Shown in pieces: positions 29,374 to 40,118 of a stretch of 49,250 nt of DNA. Both the position numbers and the translations under genes were made by a program. Numbering within the stretch: the stretch's first letter is position 1; every line of letters begins with the position of its first letter. Source of the stretch: Gammaproteobacteria bacterium (GTDB lineage: Bacteria > Pseudomonadota > Gammaproteobacteria > Pseudomonadales > PIVM01). The notes below the pieces were generated by a model. That model was not told the origin of the DNA, made no database searches, and was given only the letters and a program-made list of their open reading frames with translations. Location: contig PIVM01000028.1 in assembly GCA_003353945.1 (NCBI GenBank), positions 1-49,250 on the forward strand. The letters run 5' to 3'.

Positions 29374-30739
29374 GGGCTTGTTTGACGACAATCAGGAGCC
29401 TCTTGGAAAAGACAAGTCACGTTATCAACCTCTAGCTTCCAGAATGCGCCCGCAGATGCTCGAAGAGTTTCGCGGGCAGGCACATATTCTGGCAACAGGA
29501 AAACCTCTTAGAGACGCGCTTGAACAAGGCATTCTGCACTCGATGGTTTTTTGGGGGCCGCCGGGTGTCGGCAAAACCACACTGGCAAAACTGATAGCGC
29601 GCTACACCGACGCAGACTTTGTTAGCTTGTCAGCTGTACTGGCAGGCGTAAAAGATATCCGTGAAGCGGTAGCCAGAGCACAGGCGACAAGAACTCAATT
29701 TGGGCGCAATACCATTTTGTTTGTTGATGAAGTGCATCGATTTAACAAGAGTCAGCAGGATGCATTTTTGCCCTATGTTGAAGATGGCACCATTGTGTTT
29801 ATTGGTGCAACCACTGAAAATCCCTCTTTTGAACTGAACAATGCCTTGTTATCCAGAGCACGATTGTATGTACTCAAGGCACTTGGTTCGGAAGAAATTC
29901 AGCAAATTCTGCAGCAAGCGCTGAGTGACAATGAGCGTGGCTTTGGACAAGTGTCGATTGAAATTAGCACCGATGAGATAAATACATTAGCGGCTGCAGC
30001 CAACGGTGATGCGCGCCGAGCATTGAACCTGCTTGAGCTGGCAGTCGATACGGCCAGTGAACGCGAGGGTTCACTGTGGATAGATGAGAGGGTTATCAGC
30101 AACGTCATTAGCGGTGATTTCAAGCGTTTCGATAAAGGCGGTGATGTCTTTTATGAGCAGATCTCCGCCCTGCATAAATCAGTGCGTGGTAGTGACCCGG
30201 ATGCCAGTCTCTACTGGTTTGCACGCATGCTGGATGGCGGTTGTGATCCCTTATACATAGCCCGCCGCGTGGTGAGAATGGCCAGTGAGGATGTGGGTAA
30301 TGCTGATCCTCGGGCACTGCATTTGGCGCTTAATGCCTGGGAAGTACAGGAACGTTTGGGTAGTCCCGAAGGGGAGCTGGCTGTTGCCCAGGCTGTTGTC
30401 TATCTTGCTTGTGCCGCAAAAAGCAATGCGGTCTACCTCGCCTACAAGTCGGCAATGGCTGATGTTAAGGAGGGTGCTGATCATGATGTGCCAATGCATT
30501 TGCGCAATGCGCCAACCAGCGTGATGAAAGAGCTGGATTATGGTGCTGGCTATCGTTATGCACACGATGAGGATAACGGTTTTGCTGCCGGTGAAATGTA
30601 TTTTCCCGAGGAACTGACGGGTAGTCGCTATTACCACCCGGTGGGTCGTGGGTTGGAAATCAGAATAAAAGAAAAACTGGATTATTTCAGAGAATTGAAT
30701 GCAAAGGCCAGCCAAAAACGGTATAGGGATAAGAGGTGA
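29366..30739 (+). CDS. rarA: Replication-associated recombination protein A (RarA/MgsA)
   Basis: 457 residues from ATG 29366, which overlaps the lolA end by 8 bp; an earlier in-frame start at 29318 lies inside lolA and is unlikely. This AAA+ ATPase acts at stalled replication forks. The N-terminal signature is PLASRMRPQMLEEFRGQ, Walker A is GPPGVGKTTLAK, Walker B is ILFVDEVHRFNKSQQD, sensor 1 is IGATTENPSF, and GDARRALNLLELA is the lid. The C-terminal tetramerisation region contains HDVPMHLRNAPT and RYYHPVGRGLE. Little ribosome-binding sequence is present, consistent with coupling to lolA. crcB follows after 8 bp. Confidence 0.95.
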   Translation: MNKGLFDDNQEPLGKDKSRYQPLASRMRPQMLEEFRGQAHILATGKPLRDALEQGILHSMVFWGPPGVGKTTLAKLIARYTDADFVSLSAVLAGVKDIREAVARAQATRTQFGRNTILFVDEVHRFNKSQQDAFLPYVEDGTIVFIGATTENPSFELNNALLSRARLYVLKALGSEEIQQILQQALSDNERGFGQVSIEISTDEINTLAAAANGDARRALNLLELAVDTASEREGSLWIDERVISNVISGDFKRFDKGGDVFYEQISALHKSVRGSDPDASLYWFARMLDGGCDPLYIARRVVRMASEDVGNADPRALHLALNAWEVQERLGSPEGELAVAQAVVYLACAAKSNAVYLAYKSAMADVKEGADHDVPMHLRNAPTSVMKELDYGAGYRYAHDEDNGFAAGEMYFPEELTGSRYYHPVGRGLEIRIKEKLDYFRELNAKASQKRYRDKR

Positions 30740-30747
30740 GGTAGCTT

Positions 30748-31122
30748 ATGAGACCTTTGTTATTTATTGCAATTGGCGGTGCGCTGGGGGCGTTAAGTCG
30801 CTATTGGTTGGCGAATTTTATCAATGATCTAGTGTCCACCCGATTGCATGTGGGTACATTGGTAGTCAATATCGTGGGTTCTTTTTTAATAGGCGTCATT
30901 TACGTGTTGATTGTCGAAAAATTATTTTTACACCCCGAGTGGCGTAACGTATTGATTGTCGGTTTTCTCGGGGCGTTTACCACTTTTTCCACGTTTTCTT
31001 TGGAATCCATTAACTACCTGGAAAACGGCTATGCTGGCATGGCGGCGCTCTATATTTTACTTAGTGTACTGTTATGTCTTGTTGCCTCTGGTGCAGGCAT
31101 TTGGATAACCCGATCTTTTTAA
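30748..31122 (+). CDS. crcB: Fluoride ion channel CrcB/Fluc
   Basis: 124 residues with four membrane helices. Fluc channels work as dual-topology dimers that export fluoride. Family motifs: GGALGALSRYW (9-19), VNIVGSFLIG (with the pore Asn) and GFLGAFTTFSTFSLE (with the Phe box and the Na+ site region). The ribosome-binding site (GAGGTGAGGTAG) overlaps the end of rarA. The gene is embedded in the ftsK-lolA-rarA run, and no fluoride riboswitch fits in the 8-bp gap, so regulation by fluoride would have to come from elsewhere. This linkage is common in pseudomonads. Confidence 0.95.
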   Translation: MRPLLFIAIGGALGALSRYWLANFINDLVSTRLHVGTLVVNIVGSFLIGVIYVLIVEKLFLHPEWRNVLIVGFLGAFTTFSTFSLESINYLENGYAGMAALYILLSVLLCLVASGAGIWITRSF

Positions 31123-31166
31123 ACCAGTCTTTTTTAACTTATTTATAACTTACCGTAGAAACCAAT

Positions 31167-32471
31167 ATGTTAGATATTAAATACCTGCGCAGTCATCTTG
31201 AAGATGCTGCTACACAGTTAAGAAAAAAATATTACGAATTGGATATTGAGCGATTCAAGGCGCTTGATAACGAGCGCAAGCAGGCCGGTGTTGACAGCCA
31301 GAACCTGCTGGCAGAACGTAAGAAAACCTCGAATAAAATCGGTCAATTGATTAAGGACGGTATGGCGGTTGACGAGGCGAAGAAAACGGTGGCCGAATCG
31401 CTGGAGAAAATAGATGAGCAACACAATGTGCTGAAGGAGCAAGCGCGCGAAGCACAGGAGTCAATTGATGAGTTTATGCTGGAGATTCCCAATATTCCTG
31501 ACGAGAGCGTGCCTGAAGGTAAGGACGAGTCGGCCAATAGGGAAGTGCTGCGCTGGGGTGAACCTCGAATATTTGATTATGACGTGCTGGATCATGTTGA
31601 TCTTGGCTTACAGAAAAATGAAATGGATTTTGACCTGGCCAGCAAATTGACGGGATCACGGTTTGTGGTGATGCGTGGACAGATAGCTGCCATGCATCGT
31701 GCATTGATTCAGTTTATGCTGGATACCCATATCGAGGAACACGGGTATCAAGAAATTTATGTTCCCTACATGGTCAATCGGGATAGCCTTTATGGCACAG
31801 GGCAATTGCCCAAATTCGAAGAGGATTTGTTCAAACTTGAAGGTGAACAGAATTATTATCTGATTCCAACGGCAGAAGTGCCGGTAACCAATATTGCACG
31901 TGATTTGATTGTAGGTAATGCTGGTCGTGGTTTAGATCAATTACCGCTGAAGTTTGTTTGCCATACACCTTGTTTTCGCAGTGAGGCGGGCAGTTATGGT
32001 CGAGATACTCGAGGTATGATACGTCAGCACCAGTTTGAAAAAGTGGAACTCGTGCATATGGTGCAACCCGATCAGTCCGAACAACATTTGGAAGAACTGG
32101 TTGGTCATGCAGAAACGATTCTGCAAAAACTTGAGCTGCCCTACCGCAAGGTTGTGCTTTGCGGTGGAGACTTGGGGTTTTCTGCATGCAAGACCTATGA
32201 TCTGGAGGTCTGGTTGCCAGGGCAAAATGCTTACCGTGAAATTTCTTCCTGTAGCAATTTTGGTGATTATCAGGCAAGGCGCATGAAAGCACGCTACCGT
32301 GATAACGAATCGGCAAAACCCGCCTATTTACATACGCTGAATGGCTCTGGGCTTGCCATTGGTCGAACCCTGGTAGCCGTGATGGAAAGCTATCAAAATG
32401 CTGATAGGTCAATTACGGTACCCAAGGTATTACAGCCTTATATGCGTGGTATTGAGCGGATCAACGATTAA
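31167..32471 (+). CDS. serS: Seryl-tRNA synthetase
   Basis: 434 residues (E. coli 430). It charges tRNA-Ser and the selenocysteine tRNA. The N-terminal coiled-coil arm covers about 30-100 ([20 protein letters not shown] and following). The class II catalytic core has [12 protein letters not shown], motif 2 [15 protein letters not shown] followed by HQFEKVELV, and motif 3 [17 protein letters not shown], with the serine-site [14 protein letters not shown]. Only a weak ribosome-binding site precedes ATG 31167. The stop overlaps the cysG start (TAATG), implying cotranslation with cysG. Confidence 0.98.
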   Translation: MLDIKYLRSHLEDAATQLRKKYYELDIERFKALDNERKQAGVDSQNLLAERKKTSNKIGQLIKDGMAVDEAKKTVAESLEKIDEQHNVLKEQAREAQESIDEFMLEIPNIPDESVPEGKDESANREVLRWGEPRIFDYDVLDHVDLGLQKNEMDFDLASKLTGSRFVVMRGQIAAMHRALIQFMLDTHIEEHGYQEIYVPYMVNRDSLYGTGQLPKFEEDLFKLEGEQNYYLIPTAEVPVTNIARDLIVGNAGRGLDQLPLKFVCHTPCFRSEAGSYGRDTRGMIRQHQFEKVELVHMVQPDQSEQHLEELVGHAETILQKLELPYRKVVLCGGDLGFSACKTYDLEVWLPGQNAYREISSCSNFGDYQARRMKARYRDNESAKPAYLHTLNGSGLAIGRTLVAVMESYQNADRSITVPKVLQPYMRGIERIND

Positions 32472-33865
32472 TGAATTATGTTCCCCTGTGTTTTGATTTG
32501 AAAGGCAAGCACTGCCTGTTGGTGGGTGGTGGTCTGGTTGCCTTGCGCAAGGCAAATCTCTTGCATAAAGGTGGTGCTGTGATTGATGTTGTCGCCACCG
32601 AAATCGACGAAGATTTAAAAAGTGTGGTGAAAGAGTCCGGCGGCTCCATTTGCGACAGGGCCTATCAGACAAGTGATTTGAAAGATAAAACGCTGGTGAT
32701 TGCTGCCACAGATGATGAGACGCTGAACAAACAGGTTTCGAAGGATGCTAAGCAAAGGCATATTCCTGTGAATGTGGTGGACAATCCTGCGCTCTGCAGT
32801 TTTGTGCTGCCTTCTATTGTTGATCGCTCGCCGATTGTCATCGCGGTTTCCAGCGGAGGAAAATCACCAGTGCTGGCACGGCTGCTCAGAGCGCGATTGG
32901 AGACGATAGTGCCGATGGCCTATGGAGAGTTGGCTGATTTTGCCGGTGCCCTGAGGGGACGCGTAAAAGCAAAAATCAACAACGTCAAAGAGCGCCGACG
33001 TTTTTGGGAAAATATCCTGCAAGGCCCGGTGGCGGAAATGGTAATGGCAGGCAAACCGGCAGCGGCAAAATTGCTTTTTGAAAAGCAATTGGCTCTGCCA
33101 ACGCCAGTTAATCAAGTCGGAGAAGTGTATTTAGTAGGGGCAGGGCCGGGGAATCCTGATCTGTTGACTTTCAGAGCACTGCGTTTGATGCAATCTGCGG
33201 ATGTTGTTTTATACGACCGATTGGTGGCGACAGAAATTGTTGACCTTTGTCGACGAGAGGCCCAAAGAGTGTATGTGGGTAAGCGCAGTGAGCATCATGT
33301 TGTTCCACAACAAGAGATTAATAAGCTGCTGATTGATTACGCCAAAGAGGGCAACAAGGTGGTAAGGCTCAAAGGAGGGGATCCCTTTATTTTTGGGCGC
33401 GGTGGAGAGGAAATCGAAGGGCTTGTGAAAGAAGATATTCCGTTTCAGGTGGTGCCAGGCGTAACAGCCGCTTCAGGCTGTGCCTGTTATTCGGGTATTC
33501 CGTTAACACATCGCGATCACGCTCAGTCCGTGCGATTTGTCACTGGCCACCTCAAAGATGGCAGCATCAATCTGAACTGGAAGGATTTGGTGCAAGGAGA
33601 ACAAACAGTTGTATTTTATATGGGCTTGAAAGGCCTGTCGGTTATCTGTGAACAGCTTATAGCTCATGGCAGAGGTGAAGACACACCTATCGCATTGATC
33701 CAACAAGGCACGACACGTCATCAAAAGGTGCTGGTGGGCACCTTAAGAACACTGCCGGAGCAAGTGGCGAGGGAGGAGATAAAACCACCGACTCTATTGG
33801 TTGTTGGAGAAGTGGTATCTCTTCATGATCAGCTGAGTTGGTTTAATGCTGATCTGAATTCGTGA
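32471..33865 (+). CDS. cysG: Siroheme synthase CysG (fused precorrin-2 dehydrogenase/ferrochelatase and uroporphyrinogen III methyltransferase)
   Basis: 464 residues (E. coli 457) with the full fusion. The N-terminal CysG-B part (about 1-210) has the NAD-binding loop [24 protein letters not shown], and the [11 protein letters not shown] and [11 protein letters not shown] segments. The C-terminal methyltransferase (about 217-457) has [35 protein letters not shown] and [18 protein letters not shown]. It makes siroheme from uroporphyrinogen III for sulfite and nitrite reductases. The ATG overlaps the serS stop. A 32-bp hairpin lies 6 bp past the stop. Confidence 0.97.
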   Translation: MNYVPLCFDLKGKHCLLVGGGLVALRKANLLHKGGAVIDVVATEIDEDLKSVVKESGGSICDRAYQTSDLKDKTLVIAATDDETLNKQVSKDAKQRHIPVNVVDNPALCSFVLPSIVDRSPIVIAVSSGGKSPVLARLLRARLETIVPMAYGELADFAGALRGRVKAKINNVKERRRFWENILQGPVAEMVMAGKPAAAKLLFEKQLALPTPVNQVGEVYLVGAGPGNPDLLTFRALRLMQSADVVLYDRLVATEIVDLCRREAQRVYVGKRSEHHVVPQQEINKLLIDYAKEGNKVVRLKGGDPFIFGRGGEEIEGLVKEDIPFQVVPGVTAASGCACYSGIPLTHRDHAQSVRFVTGHLKDGSINLNWKDLVQGEQTVVFYMGLKGLSVICEQLIAHGRGEDTPIALIQQGTTRHQKVLVGTLRTLPEQVAREEIKPPTLLVVGEVVSLHDQLSWFNADLNS

Positions 33866-33870
33866 GCGTA

Positions 33871-33902
33871 GGGCCTCGGGAAAAATACATTTTCCGAGGC
33901 CC
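33871..33902. terminator. Hairpin after cysG, related to the ends of the 8.4-kb palindromic element
   Basis: GGGCCTCGG (33871-33879) pairs with CCGAGGCCC (33894-33902), and the AAAA/TTTT inner part extends the stem with one unpaired G. It lies 6 bp after the cysG stop and probably ends that transcript. Its first 25 nt match the left end of the palindrome at 8375-8533 at about 22 positions, so it may be a deleted copy of the same element. Confidence 0.7.
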
Positions 33903-34058
33903 TTAACGTCAATAAAACACGGTTAATCATGGCCTTATAGCAGATTGTTCTATGATCTGTGTGGGTAAATTGTATGCAAGTTCTAAAGTTTGTGGTATAA
34001 CCGCCGATAAATCACACATGACTTCACTATCGTTTTTCACTATGACGAGGGAGTGCCG

Positions 34059-34292
34059 GTGGATTTTTCAATTAAACCTACATACTTACCCAAGGATGAT
34101 ACACGTCCCGTTAATCATTCAGGCAGTCGACCGCAGGCGGTTGATTCCGCTGTTCGCCAAGTGAATTGGAAGGGTATGGATCGTCGTCGTAGCCAAGAAA
34201 GAAGGCGCGGTCGTCGAGGCAGTTCGCCATTGGTTGAACTGCGTCAACGACGTGACAGACGTAGCTCTTCCTCAGTGAATGTGACCGTTTAG
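34059..34292 (+). CDS. Small Arg-rich protein with DRR motifs, unknown function
   Basis: 77 residues from GTG 34059, which has GAGGGA 6 nt upstream; the in-frame GTG at 34053 is too close to that site. The C-terminal half is very basic: GMDRRRSQERRRGRRG, a short linker SPLVELRQ, then RRDRRSSSS. Two DRR blocks around a short hydrophobic link are common in small uncharacterised gammaproteobacterial proteins. No signal peptide or membrane segment is seen, and nucleic-acid or membrane binding is possible but unsupported. It stands alone between the cysG hairpin and gor, with 91 bp to gor. Confidence 0.55.
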   Translation: MDFSIKPTYLPKDDTRPVNHSGSRPQAVDSAVRQVNWKGMDRRRSQERRRGRRGSSPLVELRQRRDRRSSSSVNVTV

Positions 34293-34383
34293 GTATACGG
34301 AATTCACTTTCCCAAAGTGCTTTATATTCTGCACGATTTTATCTATGCTCCGCAGTTTGCATTTGCGATTCTAGGAGACTTAC

Positions 34384-35724
34384 TTGGCTGACTATGATTA
34401 TGACCTGTTCGTAATTGGGGCAGGTTCCGGTGGCGTGCGGGCCAGCCGGGTTGCGGCATCCTATGGCGTAAAAGTGGCAATTGCCGAGGAACGTTTTCTC
34501 GGTGGCACTTGCGTCAATGTGGGCTGTGTACCGAAAAAACTCTTTGTTTATGCCGCTCATGTACATGAGGAATTGAGTGATGTTGGTGGCTACGGTTGGC
34601 AGGTGGGTGAGTCTCAGTTTCATTGGCAAACATTACGTGAAAACAAGGATCGGGAAATTGCTCGTCTTAATGGTATATATCAGCAGTTGTTAGAGAATTC
34701 AGGAGTCGATTTGATCGAGGGTCGCGCTCAGCTTGTGGGTCCGCATACGGTCAAAGTGGGGGATTGCACCTACAGTTGTGACAAAATATTGATTAGCACT
34801 GGCGGTAGACCCTTTGTTCCTCCTCTGCCGGGCAATGAGCATATGATCACATCGGAGGATGTGTTTTATTTGGACCATTTGCCTCGCCGGGTTGCTGTTG
34901 TGGGAGGAGGTTATATCGCGGTCGAGTTTGCCAGTATTTTTAATGGATTAGGTGTGGAAACATACCTGCTTTATCGCGGTGAGCAAATTTTGAGAACGTT
35001 TGACCGAGAGCTGGCAGATTTTGCTGCAGAGCAATATCAAGAAAAGGGTATTACTATTCAATGTCACACCACGATAAGTCGCATTGATAAAGAAAATGAT
35101 CAATTGCACTGCACACTGTCCGATGGTGAGGTGTTGGTTGTTGATGCTGTACTCTGTGCAACTGGGCGCAATCCATATTTATCTGGTCTTGGGCTGGAAA
35201 ACACGACAGTTCAATTGAATGATGATGGCAAGATCAAGGTGGATCAGTACTGCCAAACAACGGAACCCTCGATTTATGCCCTGGGTGATGTGACCGGTGG
35301 GCCGGAGTTAACGCCAGTGGCAATTGCAGAGGCAATGGCGTTTGTCAATACGGCATTTGGTAGCAAGCCGCAGGTCATGGACTATAACAACATAGCGACA
35401 GCAGTTTTTTCATCTCCCAATATTGCAGTAGTTGGTCTGACCGAAGAACAGGCTATGGATAAGTACGCAAAGGTAGAGGTATTTCGAACGACATTTCGAC
35501 ACCTGAAACACAGCATAACCGGTAATCCCGAAAAGACTTTAATGAAGCTTATAGTTGATGCGCAAACTGATAAGGTGATTGGCGCTCATATGGTGGGCGC
35601 AGAGGCGGGTGAGATCATTCAAGGTATTGCCATAGCAATAAAAGCGGGTGCAACAAAAGCAGATTTTGATGCCACTGTCGGGATACACCCAACAGCGGCG
35701 GAGGAGTTTGTTACCTTGCGTTGA
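34384..35724 (+). CDS. gor: Glutathione-disulfide reductase
   Basis: 446 residues. This FAD enzyme reduces glutathione disulfide with NADPH. FAD motif [15 protein letters not shown], redox disulfide [18 protein letters not shown] motif [13 protein letters not shown], with arginines in [13 protein letters not shown] supporting NADPH preference, [16 protein letters not shown], and the C-terminal HPTAAEEF that provides the catalytic His-Glu pair. The start is TTG 34384, well supported by AGGAGA ending 6 nt before it. The last codons overlap the convergent prc by 14 bp with no terminator between. Confidence 0.96.
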   Translation: MADYDYDLFVIGAGSGGVRASRVAASYGVKVAIAEERFLGGTCVNVGCVPKKLFVYAAHVHEELSDVGGYGWQVGESQFHWQTLRENKDREIARLNGIYQQLLENSGVDLIEGRAQLVGPHTVKVGDCTYSCDKILISTGGRPFVPPLPGNEHMITSEDVFYLDHLPRRVAVVGGGYIAVEFASIFNGLGVETYLLYRGEQILRTFDRELADFAAEQYQEKGITIQCHTTISRIDKENDQLHCTLSDGEVLVVDAVLCATGRNPYLSGLGLENTTVQLNDDGKIKVDQYCQTTEPSIYALGDVTGGPELTPVAIAEAMAFVNTAFGSKPQVMDYNNIATAVFSSPNIAVVGLTEEQAMDKYAKVEVFRTTFRHLKHSITGNPEKTLMKLIVDAQTDKVIGAHMVGAEAGEIIQGIAIAIKAGATKADFDATVGIHPTAAEEFVTLR

Positions 35725-37855
35725 AAGCGTTTTTCTTTTCAGGGCGTGCGCTGGCAAGTTGTCGGTTAAATAAGTCGATGGAGTCCAATATAATGTGACT
35801 GGATTCAGTCAAATAGATATCGGCATTATCTTCATCATCTTTCAACTTGCTGTTTTCGCTGTGTGGGTTCGTGGATTCGTCTTTATCCTCCCCAAGCTCC
35901 TTGAAATCTTTAATTGGATCTAAGCCCTTTGCAGTACGGCGTTTATTTTCCAGTGCCAGTGACTGAGCTTTTCCCTTTTCTTCCTTTTGCTTGCGTTTGG
36001 CTTCGTTTAATGAAATGACGTTATCATCAGACTGATTCGATTGGATAAGGGCCATTTCTTCCAACAGATATTGGAAATCGGGATCTTTGATAATACGTTG
36101 TTTATGTTTTTGAGTCAGTGAGGCCAACAGATTAGGTATATCGTAGTATTTTCGATGACGGACGGGGTTTATGAAGTCCCAGACAAGCGCATCGTCAAGC
36201 GCACTTTCTCCCACCTTTTCTTTATCGTACAACGAGGGAAACGAGATATCAGGGACGACGCCTCTGTGTTGAGTGCTGTCACCTGATATGCGATAAAATT
36301 TTGATTCAGTCAGTTTTAATTGGCCATGACGAAGAGGTGTCAGCGATTGTACTGTGCCTTTACCAAACGACTGTCCTCCCACCACAATAGCTCTTTGATA
36401 ATCCTGCATGGCGGCAGCAAATATCTCAGAGGCAGAGGCGCTTAAGCGGTTGATTAACACAAGTAAAGGGCCGTCGTAATAGGGCGTGCTTGTGAGTTTT
36501 TGTTCTCTGAAAATTCTCTCGCTGGCATGGCGAATCTGCACAGTGGGCCCGTAGTCAATAAATAAGCCTGTTAATTCATTGGCTTCTTTCAACGAGCCAC
36601 CACCGTTATCCCGCAAGTCTATAATAATACCGGAAACCTTTTCCTTCACTAGTTCATTCAGCAGACGTTTGACGTCGCGAGTAGTACTTCGGTAATTGGG
36701 GTCGCGTCTTCTCAAGGCGTCAAAGTCGATATAGAAAGCCGGGATATCAATGATGCCAATTTTGTGGGTTGTATTTTCTGAATCGACTATTTCAATAGTG
36801 TCCTTTTGTGCCGATTGTTCTTCGAGTTTTACCGTGTCCCGTACAATCTCGATTAGTTTCGTATCCTGATCCGATTTTGCTTCAACAGGAATTACTTCCA
36901 GTCTAACGGTCGTATCTTTTTCGCCGCGAATTAGCTGCACCACCTCGTCTAAACGCCAGCCAATGACATCGGCCATATCACCTTCAGTTCCTTGTCCAAC
37001 CGCAATAATTCGGTCAGAGGGTTGTAATTGGCCTTGTTTATCAGCGGGGCCTGCATGTACTAGCCTGACTACCTTGGTAAAATCATCTTCACGTTGAAGT
37101 ACTGCACCAATACCTTCCAATTTAAGGCTCATATTGATATTGAAATTTTCAGACGAGCGTGGTGAAAGATAGTTGGTGTGGGGGTCATACAGTTGGGCGA
37201 GAGAATTCATATACAGTTGGAAGACGTCTTCATTGTTCAGTTGTTTGCTTCTGGAGAGCTGATTTTTAAAGCGTTTTGTAAGCAATTCAACGATTTTCTC
37301 TTCTTCTTTACCTGCCAGGCGAAGATTTAATACGGCGCTTTTAATGCGTTTTCGCCAAAGGTCATGGGCTTCTTCGATATTGGCTGGCCAAGATTGGTCC
37401 TTGCGGTCCAGGATCATCTGTTCGTGTTTGTTAAAATCCAGCTTATTAATGATATCAGGTAGGGTTACGACAATAAGTTCCAGCTGGTTTTGCAATCGGT
37501 CTCGATAACGATTAAACATTGCAAAGCCGGGCGATAAATCACCACGCATTAAGGTATCGTCGAGATGCAGGCGATAACGCTTAAAGTCATCAATATCCTC
37601 TTGTAATAGTAGGTTTTTGTTGGCATCCAAGCTGCTAAGATAACGCTGATAAAAACGATCAGATAGTTCATCGTTCAGTACAATATCCAAATAATGGCGT
37701 TTTGATAACTGAGTGGCAACTTCCATGCCCGTTAATGACTGGTCTCGAGTGGGAGACAACGCAATTTCATTCTTTGAGTTCGCTAGAGCATAGCTAGAAT
37801 AAAGAGAGAAAAAATATATAAAAAACAGGGGAATAAAGGATGTTTTTAATGTCAT
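35711..37855 (-). CDS. prc: Tail-specific carboxy-terminal protease Prc (Tsp)
   Basis: 714 residues (E. coli 682), a periplasmic S41A protease. A signal peptide is visible ([18 protein letters not shown]). The N-terminal Prc-specific helical region is followed by a PDZ domain (about 245-330, LEGIGAVLQ to VRLEVIPVE). The catalytic region has [15 protein letters not shown], the nucleophile segment [17 protein letters not shown] (470-486), and the catalytic Lys in [10 protein letters not shown] (Lys499). The C-terminal DUF3340-like part is highly charged and probably binds an adaptor. In E. coli it processes PBP3 and removes misfolded proteins with NlpI. Convergent with gor. Confidence 0.96.
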   Translation of the reverse strand: MTLKTSFIPLFFIYFFSLYSSYALANSKNEIALSPTRDQSLTGMEVATQLSKRHYLDIVLNDELSDRFYQRYLSSLDANKNLLLQEDIDDFKRYRLHLDDTLMRGDLSPGFAMFNRYRDRLQNQLELIVVTLPDIINKLDFNKHEQMILDRKDQSWPANIEEAHDLWRKRIKSAVLNLRLAGKEEEKIVELLTKRFKNQLSRSKQLNNEDVFQLYMNSLAQLYDPHTNYLSPRSSENFNINMSLKLEGIGAVLQREDDFTKVVRLVHAGPADKQGQLQPSDRIIAVGQGTEGDMADVIGWRLDEVVQLIRGEKDTTVRLEVIPVEAKSDQDTKLIEIVRDTVKLEEQSAQKDTIEIVDSENTTHKIGIIDIPAFYIDFDALRRRDPNYRSTTRDVKRLLNELVKEKVSGIIIDLRDNGGGSLKEANELTGLFIDYGPTVQIRHASERIFREQKLTSTPYYDGPLLVLINRLSASASEIFAAAMQDYQRAIVVGGQSFGKGTVQSLTPLRHGQLKLTESKFYRISGDSTQHRGVVPDISFPSLYDKEKVGESALDDALVWDFINPVRHRKYYDIPNLLASLTQKHKQRIIKDPDFQYLLEEMALIQSNQSDDNVISLNEAKRKQKEEKGKAQSLALENKRRTAKGLDPIKDFKELGEDKDESTNPHSENSKLKDDEDNADIYLTESSHIILDSIDLFNRQLASARPEKKNAFNAR

Positions 37856-38119
37856 GCTTTAGCTCAAAATGGCAGAATTCAATGGGATATAGCTTGTGTC
37901 TTTCATTTCACAATAACTCTAGTTTAGATGAGTCTAGCGAGAATTACTGCCTATAATTCACGGGCTGAGCGAGGAATGTACAAGATGCACTGTTTTTAAG
38001 AAAAATTTTAGAAATCCCGTACAAGATAAAGTGCTATAGAACTTGTTGATGTCGCTTTTCTGGACAGGCTAGTGGAGGGTACGAGAAGTGAGCTGCTGGT
38101 TTTTTTGGCCGCATTTAAA

Positions 38120-38926
38120 TCAATGTGCGTAGGCTTCTTCCAGGTCGTGGGCCTTCTTGAAAATCATTCGGTGATACCATTTTTCGTCGAATGGGCTCCA
38201 TCCCTCTTCGGTTTGAGACAGACGCTCACTGAGGATGTACATAACAAAAGGGTTATGGGTGAGACCGCAGTGGCTGCCAATCACCCTGATATTCTCAGTT
38301 TGTTTACTGACAACATCAACGCAATATCGCCATGATGTAATACCATCGCTTTCAGAGTAAATGGCGGTAGAAGGGACGGGGGGGGCGAGTTCCCATATGG
38401 GTTCGCCATTGACCAGTGGATCTTCTTTGATATTGGGATTGAGTGATTCATACAATTTAACTATTGGCCCGGGTATGGCAACATCGCTTGGATCGTAAGA
38501 ATTGCTTAGTGCAAAGGGTGATCCCAAAGTAATTACTTTGCTGACAAATTGAGGCGCTTTATGTGCCAATGTTCGGGCGTATACGCCGCCCAGACTCCAA
38601 CCGACCAGGTTGACCTTTTGCCCATTTTCCAAATAGATTTTTTCTAAAAGGACTTCGAGATTTTGGTAGATGTCATCTCTTAAACCCGGATTTCTACCTT
38701 GTTCCCAAGGGTAGGTCGTGTAACCTTTTTTTGTGAGGAAACGACGCATAACATAAGTTGAGCTGTCGCTAGTCATGAAGCCTGGAAATACCAATACTGG
38801 CTCTCCATCACCTTCGGGCGCACGTTGTAAAATGGGCATTGAGGGCAGTAACGTAAATGCTTCCCATGGCGCTCTCAGCTCCAGCAATGAGCAAAGCAAA
38901 GGAGGTCTGTGATACGAATTAGCCAT
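38120..38926 (-). CDS. Alpha/beta-hydrolase (PGAP1/lipase-like)
   Basis: 268 residues. EPVLVFPGFMTSDSST (42-57) provides the oxyanion-hole region, GWSLGG (109-114) is the nucleophile elbow with Ser111, SESDGITSW (191-199) is the likely acid region with Asp194, and SHCGLTHNP (218-226) supplies His219. The order and spacing suit a serine hydrolase such as a lipase or esterase. No signal peptide, so cytoplasmic. GGAG about 8 nt upstream of ATG 38926 is a good ribosome-binding site. The nearby phasin gene invites a role in polyester or fatty-acid metabolism, but that is only context. Substrate unknown. Confidence 0.8.
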   Translation of the reverse strand: MANSYHRPPLLCSLLELRAPWEAFTLLPSMPILQRAPEGDGEPVLVFPGFMTSDSSTYVMRRFLTKKGYTTYPWEQGRNPGLRDDIYQNLEVLLEKIYLENGQKVNLVGWSLGGVYARTLAHKAPQFVSKVITLGSPFALSNSYDPSDVAIPGPIVKLYESLNPNIKEDPLVNGEPIWELAPPVPSTAIYSESDGITSWRYCVDVVSKQTENIRVIGSHCGLTHNPFVMYILSERLSQTEEGWSPFDEKWYHRMIFKKAHDLEEAYAH

Positions 38927-39107
38927 AAATCTCGCTCCGAAATCCGGTGCAGCTCAACAGCGTTACTCATTCTTCTTGTTTGGTTATATAAACAAGCCTA
39001 GCACAACTTTACAGATCTATTAGATACCTTATTTTTTGTGCTTGTTAGCGTAATGCTGACCGTGTGCTGATCAGGGCTGATTTTCAATGTGGAGCAACAG
39101 AAATGAG

Positions 39108-40118
39108 CTACTGTTTTTCCAGTTCTTTTAAAAGATTAAATCCTGTGGAATAGGGCTCCGCTACCTTTTCCCTCGTTTTGCGTAAGACTTTGCCAATGTT
39201 GAACAGTCCATCAACATAGACATCGTAACAATCAAGAAAACAATTAACGGGTTTAGCAATATAGTCGGTCCGTTGATTGGGTGGCGACACTCTTAGTGAT
39301 TTATAACAGTTTGCGTTTGTGCGATAAACCTGTTTTGAATGTGAATTGATAATATCAGATATCTCACTGATGCCTAAACTGAGTGGTTCGATTGATTCAA
39401 AAAAAGCACCAAGGCCAACAAACTCCATCAATGTAAAATCATCTGCAGCTTTTTCAATTCTCTGCGCAAGGTGATCGTAGATGCGACGATAACGCTGATG
39501 TACCTGGTGACCGAATATGGGGTCTTCAACGACAGTCGTCCTATGTTTCAGTTGTTGCCAATCGCTCTCGTCAAGAAGATCTATAGCACGACAGAGTATT
39601 TCAGTCTCTTCAAGTTCAATATGTGTCTCCAAAACACTAATGTAGTCTTCAAATAGATCTTGCAAAGCGTCTTTTTTGCTGATTGTGAATTTATGGATAA
39701 TGTCATTTAACGCATCAAGAATAAGGTCGCCGCGATCACCAAAATGTTCATGATGATTTAATAGATTTTTAATAGTTGGTGTCAGTGAGGAATCTTTTTC
39801 TTTCAGAAGGAGAAACAGAACTTCTTCGCGTGGGTGATGGAACCTGTCCGGGAATTCACGCATGTAGTGCATAATGTCAAACATTAAATCAAAATCAGCT
39901 GTGCCCTTGCTTGAAATATTCTCCAACTGCTCTGCTAGCACCTTCATCAAAACGCCGATGTATTTGTGCTCATCATAGATTGTCATTAAAAAGGCTGGAG
40001 TGGTTTTATTTGGTAGTGCGTCACTTTCAGATGAAATGGTGCTTGTTTTGGTTGTGTGGTTGGTCTCCTTACGTACAGCCTCAGTTTTATTTTTACTGAT
40101 GGATTTTTTGGTATTCAT
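39108..40118 (-). CDS. Hemerythrin-domain protein with a C-terminal region of unknown function
   Basis: 336 residues from ATG 40118; a TTG at 40157 would add 13 residues, and neither has a clear Shine-Dalgarno. After a basic, Ser/Thr-rich N-terminus, the hemerythrin domain (about 45-190) shows the expected ligands: YDEHKYI, FPDRFHHPREEVLF, LLNHHEHFGDRG and THIELEETEI. Such domains bind a di-iron centre and sense oxygen or nitric oxide or store iron. The last 130 residues (from RYRRIYDHLAQRI) are predicted helical and match nothing I know. It is divergent from the phasin gene across about 410 bp. Confidence 0.8.
   Translation of the reverse strand: MNTKKSISKNKTEAVRKETNHTTKTSTISSESDALPNKTTPAFLMTIYDEHKYIGVLMKVLAEQLENISSKGTADFDLMFDIMHYMREFPDRFHHPREEVLFLLLKEKDSSLTPTIKNLLNHHEHFGDRGDLILDALNDIIHKFTISKKDALQDLFEDYISVLETHIELEETEILCRAIDLLDESDWQQLKHRTTVVEDPIFGHQVHQRYRRIYDHLAQRIEKAADDFTLMEFVGLGAFFESIEPLSLGISEISDIINSHSKQVYRTNANCYKSLRVSPPNQRTDYIAKPVNCFLDCYDVYVDGLFNIGKVLRKTREKVAEPYSTGFNLLKELEKQ

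Noticed and set aside
30740-30747. Fluoride riboswitch expected before crcB
   Set aside because: Only 8 bp separate rarA and crcB, so no aptamer fits there.
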